Source: Mycolicibacterium madagascariense
Lineage (GTDB): Bacteria; Actinomycetota; Actinomycetes; Mycobacteriales; Mycobacteriaceae
Assembly: GCF_010729665.1 (NCBI RefSeq)
Contig: NZ_AP022610.1
Coordinates: 4,154,001 to 4,218,000 of the forward strand
Direction: 5' to 3'
Length of the DNA: 64,000 bases
Below are positions 62,072-64,000 of this stretch, piece after piece. The first letter of the stretch is position 1, and each line of letters begins with the position of its first letter. Under the pieces are notes generated by a model, which worked only from the letters and a program-made list of their open reading frames with translations, ran no database searches and was not told where the DNA came from. The position numbers were made by a program, and so were the translations under genes.

Positions 62072-62722
62072 TTAGCTCGAGAGCCGCGGAGCGGTGCCGA
62101 CGGGACGCTTGGCGCGAGCCTTGCGTTCGGGTCCGGAGACGACGTACGCCGCGAGGACGCCGGCGATCCCGCCGCAGAGGTGCCCCTGCCAGGACACCCC
62201 GAACGTGCCGGGCAGCGCGCCCCACAGCACCCCGCCGTACAGGAACAGGACCACCACGCCGACGACGATCTGCCACGCGTGGCGGGTGAAGAAGCCGAAC
62301 ACGACGAGGAACGTCAGCCACCCGAAGATCAGGCCGGACGCCCCGATGTGGGTGGTCTCGTACGACGAGCCGACGTTGCCGATGAGCCACGTGCCGAATC
62401 CGCCGAGCACCCACACGATGGCGGTCGCGTAGACGAAGCGCCCCATCCCGATCAACGTCATCAGGAAGCCCAGCACGAGCGCGAAGCCCGCGTTCCCGTT
62501 GAGGTGCTCCCAGTTCGCGTGCAGCAGCGGGGCCCACAGGATTCCCCACAGCCCGTCGACCGTCCACGGCCGGATGCCGTCGGCGTCGAGCTCCTGATGG
62601 TGCAGCGCGTCCCACGCCTCGACGACGTAGAGCAGCACGACGAAGCAGATGATCGTGGCACCGCCGACGACCCACGTCGGCCGCTTCTTGCCGGCGGGGG
62701 TGGGCGCGAGGCCGTTGCTCAT
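62072..62722 (-). CDS. Rhomboid-family intramembrane serine protease
   Basis: 216 residues, about six membrane segments. Catalytic Ser129 in HIGASG and His181 in WQGHLCGG, plus HANWEHLNGN with conserved His/Asn in the second segment. Both dyad residues are present, so it should be active. Corresponds by position to M. tuberculosis Rv1337. Cleaves within membrane-spanning segments; substrates unknown. Confidence 0.92.
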   Translation of the reverse strand: MSNGLAPTPAGKKRPTWVVGGATIICFVVLLYVVEAWDALHHQELDADGIRPWTVDGLWGILWAPLLHANWEHLNGNAGFALVLGFLMTLIGMGRFVYATAIVWVLGGFGTWLIGNVGSSYETTHIGASGLIFGWLTFLVVFGFFTRHAWQIVVGVVVLFLYGGVLWGALPGTFGVSWQGHLCGGIAGVLAAYVVSGPERKARAKRPVGTAPRLSS

Positions 62723-62800
62723 CGCTGCTGCGCTTCCAACACGACTGCCACCCCGTCGAGGCTACCGGCGGGCGGCGCGTCCCCGCGGGGCCCGATGCGC

Positions 62801-63850
62801 CTACGGCACTGCCGCGAAGGCCCCCGGCAGCAGCTCGCGGTAGGTGGGTATCGCCGCGATGGGCTGCGCCGCGAGGACCGCGACCAGCACCGCGCGCGCC
62901 AGACAGTCCGCCGCGGCCTCTCCGACGACGGTCGCGAGCTTGGTCTCCGGCGACATTCCCGCCGGGGTGGCCTTGTTCCACGTGGCGGGCGAGATCTCGA
63001 TCGCGCCGGTCGACAGGGCGAACACGGCGTCGCCGTCGACCGGGGTGTGCGACGGCCGGATGGTGCGGGCGAGACCGTCCTGCGCGGCCACGGCGACTCG
63101 CCGGCAGGCCGCCTTGCTCAGCGCGGCGTCGGTGGCGACGACGGCGATCGTCGTGTTCAGCGGTGACAGGTCGGCATCGCGTTCGGCCAGCGCGGCGATC
63201 TGCTCGCCGGGCGGCGCGGTCAGCCCGTGCTCGGCGATCGCGTCGGCCATCCACGGCAGCCCGGTGGCGGGGTCGACGACGTTGCCCGCCGCGTTGACCG
63301 CCACGACGGCGCCGACCGTCACCCCGATGTCGGGCAGCGACACCGACGCCGTGCCGAGTCCGCCCTTGAGCGCGCCCGCCCTGGCGCCGACCCCCGCGCC
63401 GACGGTGCCGACGGCCACGTCGAGACCCGCCGCCTCGGCCGCGGCGAATCCGAACTCGGCGGTGGGCCGCAGGTGCCAGCCGCCGACGGGCAGGTCGAAG
63501 ATCACCGCGGCGGGCACGATCGGCACCAGGCCGCCGTCCATCGCGAGGCCGCGGTCGTGCTGCTCGAGCCACTGCATCACGCCGTCCGCCGCGGCCAGGC
63601 CGTAGGCGCTGCCTCCGGTCAGCACGACGGCGTCGACGAAGCGCACGCTGTTCGCCGGGTCCAGCAGATCGGTCTCCCGCGTGCCGGGGGCGCCGCCGCG
63701 GACGTCGACGGCGCCGGTGGTGCCCGGGGGCAGCAGCACGACGGTGGTGCCGCAGGCCCATCCGGTGCCCAGCGTCGCGTCGGGATCGAGCCGGTGGTGG
63801 TTGCCCACGAGGATGCCCGACACGTCGGTGATCGACCCGCGCGTCGACAC
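62801..63850 (-). CDS. P1 family (S58, DmpA-like) peptidase
   Basis: 349 residues. ITDVSGILVGNHH start typical of the family, VVLTGGSAYGLAAADGVMQWLEQ, and the autocleavage region PLNTTIAVVATDAALSK, where a Thr (rather than the Ser of DmpA) would become the N-terminal nucleophile. Self-processing N-terminal nucleophile aminopeptidase/amidase fold. GTG at 63850 lies 5 bases after the DUF2017 stop, matching the Rv1332-Rv1333 order. Cellular role unknown. Confidence 0.88.
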   Translation of the reverse strand: MSTRGSITDVSGILVGNHHRLDPDATLGTGWACGTTVVLLPPGTTGAVDVRGGAPGTRETDLLDPANSVRFVDAVVLTGGSAYGLAAADGVMQWLEQHDRGLAMDGGLVPIVPAAVIFDLPVGGWHLRPTAEFGFAAAEAAGLDVAVGTVGAGVGARAGALKGGLGTASVSLPDIGVTVGAVVAVNAAGNVVDPATGLPWMADAIAEHGLTAPPGEQIAALAERDADLSPLNTTIAVVATDAALSKAACRRVAVAAQDGLARTIRPSHTPVDGDAVFALSTGAIEISPATWNKATPAGMSPETKLATVVGEAAADCLARAVLVAVLAAQPIAAIPTYRELLPGAFAAVP

Positions 63851-63855
63851 CGCTG

Positions 63856-64000
63856 CTACCGCTTGCCCATCAACCCGAGCACCAGGTACTCCTGCAGCAC
63901 GGTCAGCCACTGGTACACGTCGAGGTGTCCGGCCATCGGGTGCTCGGCGGGCAGGTGGTCGGGCCCGTCGGGGCCGATCTCGAGCATCGTGCCCAGCGCC
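63856..64000 (-). CDS. DUF2017 protein (Rv1332-like), 3' end only
   Basis: The last 48 codons of a minus-strand gene that continues beyond the window: LGTMLEIGPDGPDH...HLDVYQWLTVLQEYLVLGLMGKR. The DVYxWLxxLQExLV pattern and the position before the P1 peptidase match DUF2017 proteins such as Rv1332, usually next to clpS. Too short for ORF cut-offs but the frame and stop (TAG) are clear. Confidence 0.75.
   Translation of the reverse strand, partial: ALGTMLEIGPDGPDHLPAEHPMAGHLDVYQWLTVLQEYLVLGLMGKR

Noticed and set aside
1..64000. Insertion sequences, prophage, integrase or CRISPR
   Set aside because: No transposase, integrase, terminal inverted repeats with target duplication or spaced direct repeats were seen; the only mobile-type signal is the LAGLIDADG-like gene.

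Overview
The window is high-GC actinobacterial DNA, most likely from a fast-growing, catabolically versatile mycobacterium (Mycolicibacterium-type). This rests on gene content: a mycofactocin-type SDR at the left edge, two F420/flavin LLM oxidoreductases, many heteromeric-type acyl-CoA dehydrogenases, many GTG starts with 1-4 base stop/start overlaps, TANNNT promoters 6-7 bases before the start codon (leaderless style), and a right end that matches the M. tuberculosis Rv1332-Rv1343c neighbourhood (DUF2017, P1 peptidase, rhomboid, Rv1339, rph, rdgB, DUF3817, lprD). No transposase, integrase, CRISPR array or rRNA was seen.

Layout. (A) 0.5-18.7 kb, minus strand: sixteen closely packed genes reading mhpC-mhpA-mhpB, flavoprotein dehydrogenase, LLM oxidoreductase, SDR, cyclase-family hydrolase, alpha/beta hydrolase, SDR, TetR, [3Fe-4S] ferredoxin, P450, amidohydrolase, two M24 creatinase/peptidase-like proteins and a fused CaiB-type CoA transferase. 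It looks like a ring-opening pathway (hydroxylation, extradiol meta-cleavage, C-C hydrolysis) combined with P450 and CoA steps. The mhpDEF lower-pathway genes are absent from the window. (B) 18.8-21.2 kb: a divergent IclR regulator and a KstD-like flavoprotein. (C) 21.2-37.8 kb: a CoA-ester degradation island. It has two AMP-dependent ligases, a heteromeric acyl-CoA dehydrogenase pair, two crotonases, three SDRs, a thiolase-like/DUF35 pair, a plant-type ferredoxin, a MeaB chaperone GTPase, and one operon encoding a split B12-dependent acyl-CoA mutase with an LLM oxidoreductase and a CoA transferase. A shared GAGAA-type motif lies at the head of its operons. (D) 38.6-43.6 kb: a FadR/GntR repressor and, divergently, four coupled acyl-CoA dehydrogenase genes (two heteromeric-type pairs), separated by a perfect 22-bp palindrome. 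(E) 43.7-57.9 kb: unlinked functions (MpaB-like oxygenase, SDRs, NTF2-like protein, propeller lipoprotein, membrane proteins, K+ channel, sulfatase, HD protein, GlxA-type regulator, NmrA-like protein). (F) 58-64 kb: tRNA-Leu, a LAGLIDADG endonuclease-like gene and the conserved housekeeping block, which lacks mec-cysO-cysM and murI at their M. tuberculosis positions.

The most interesting system is the B12 mutase island (C). The mutase keeps the Tyr and Arg expected to hold a carboxylated acyl-CoA, but other pocket segments differ from methylmalonyl-CoA mutase. It has its own chaperone gene, sits among CoA-activation and dehydrogenation genes, and shares an apparent operator with the surrounding operons. 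Together this suggests a carbon-skeleton rearrangement in degradation of a branched or alicyclic acid. The substrate cannot be read from sequence. A second theme is a set of structured intergenic hairpins (three sharing one arm sequence) placed 5-13 bases after stop codons.
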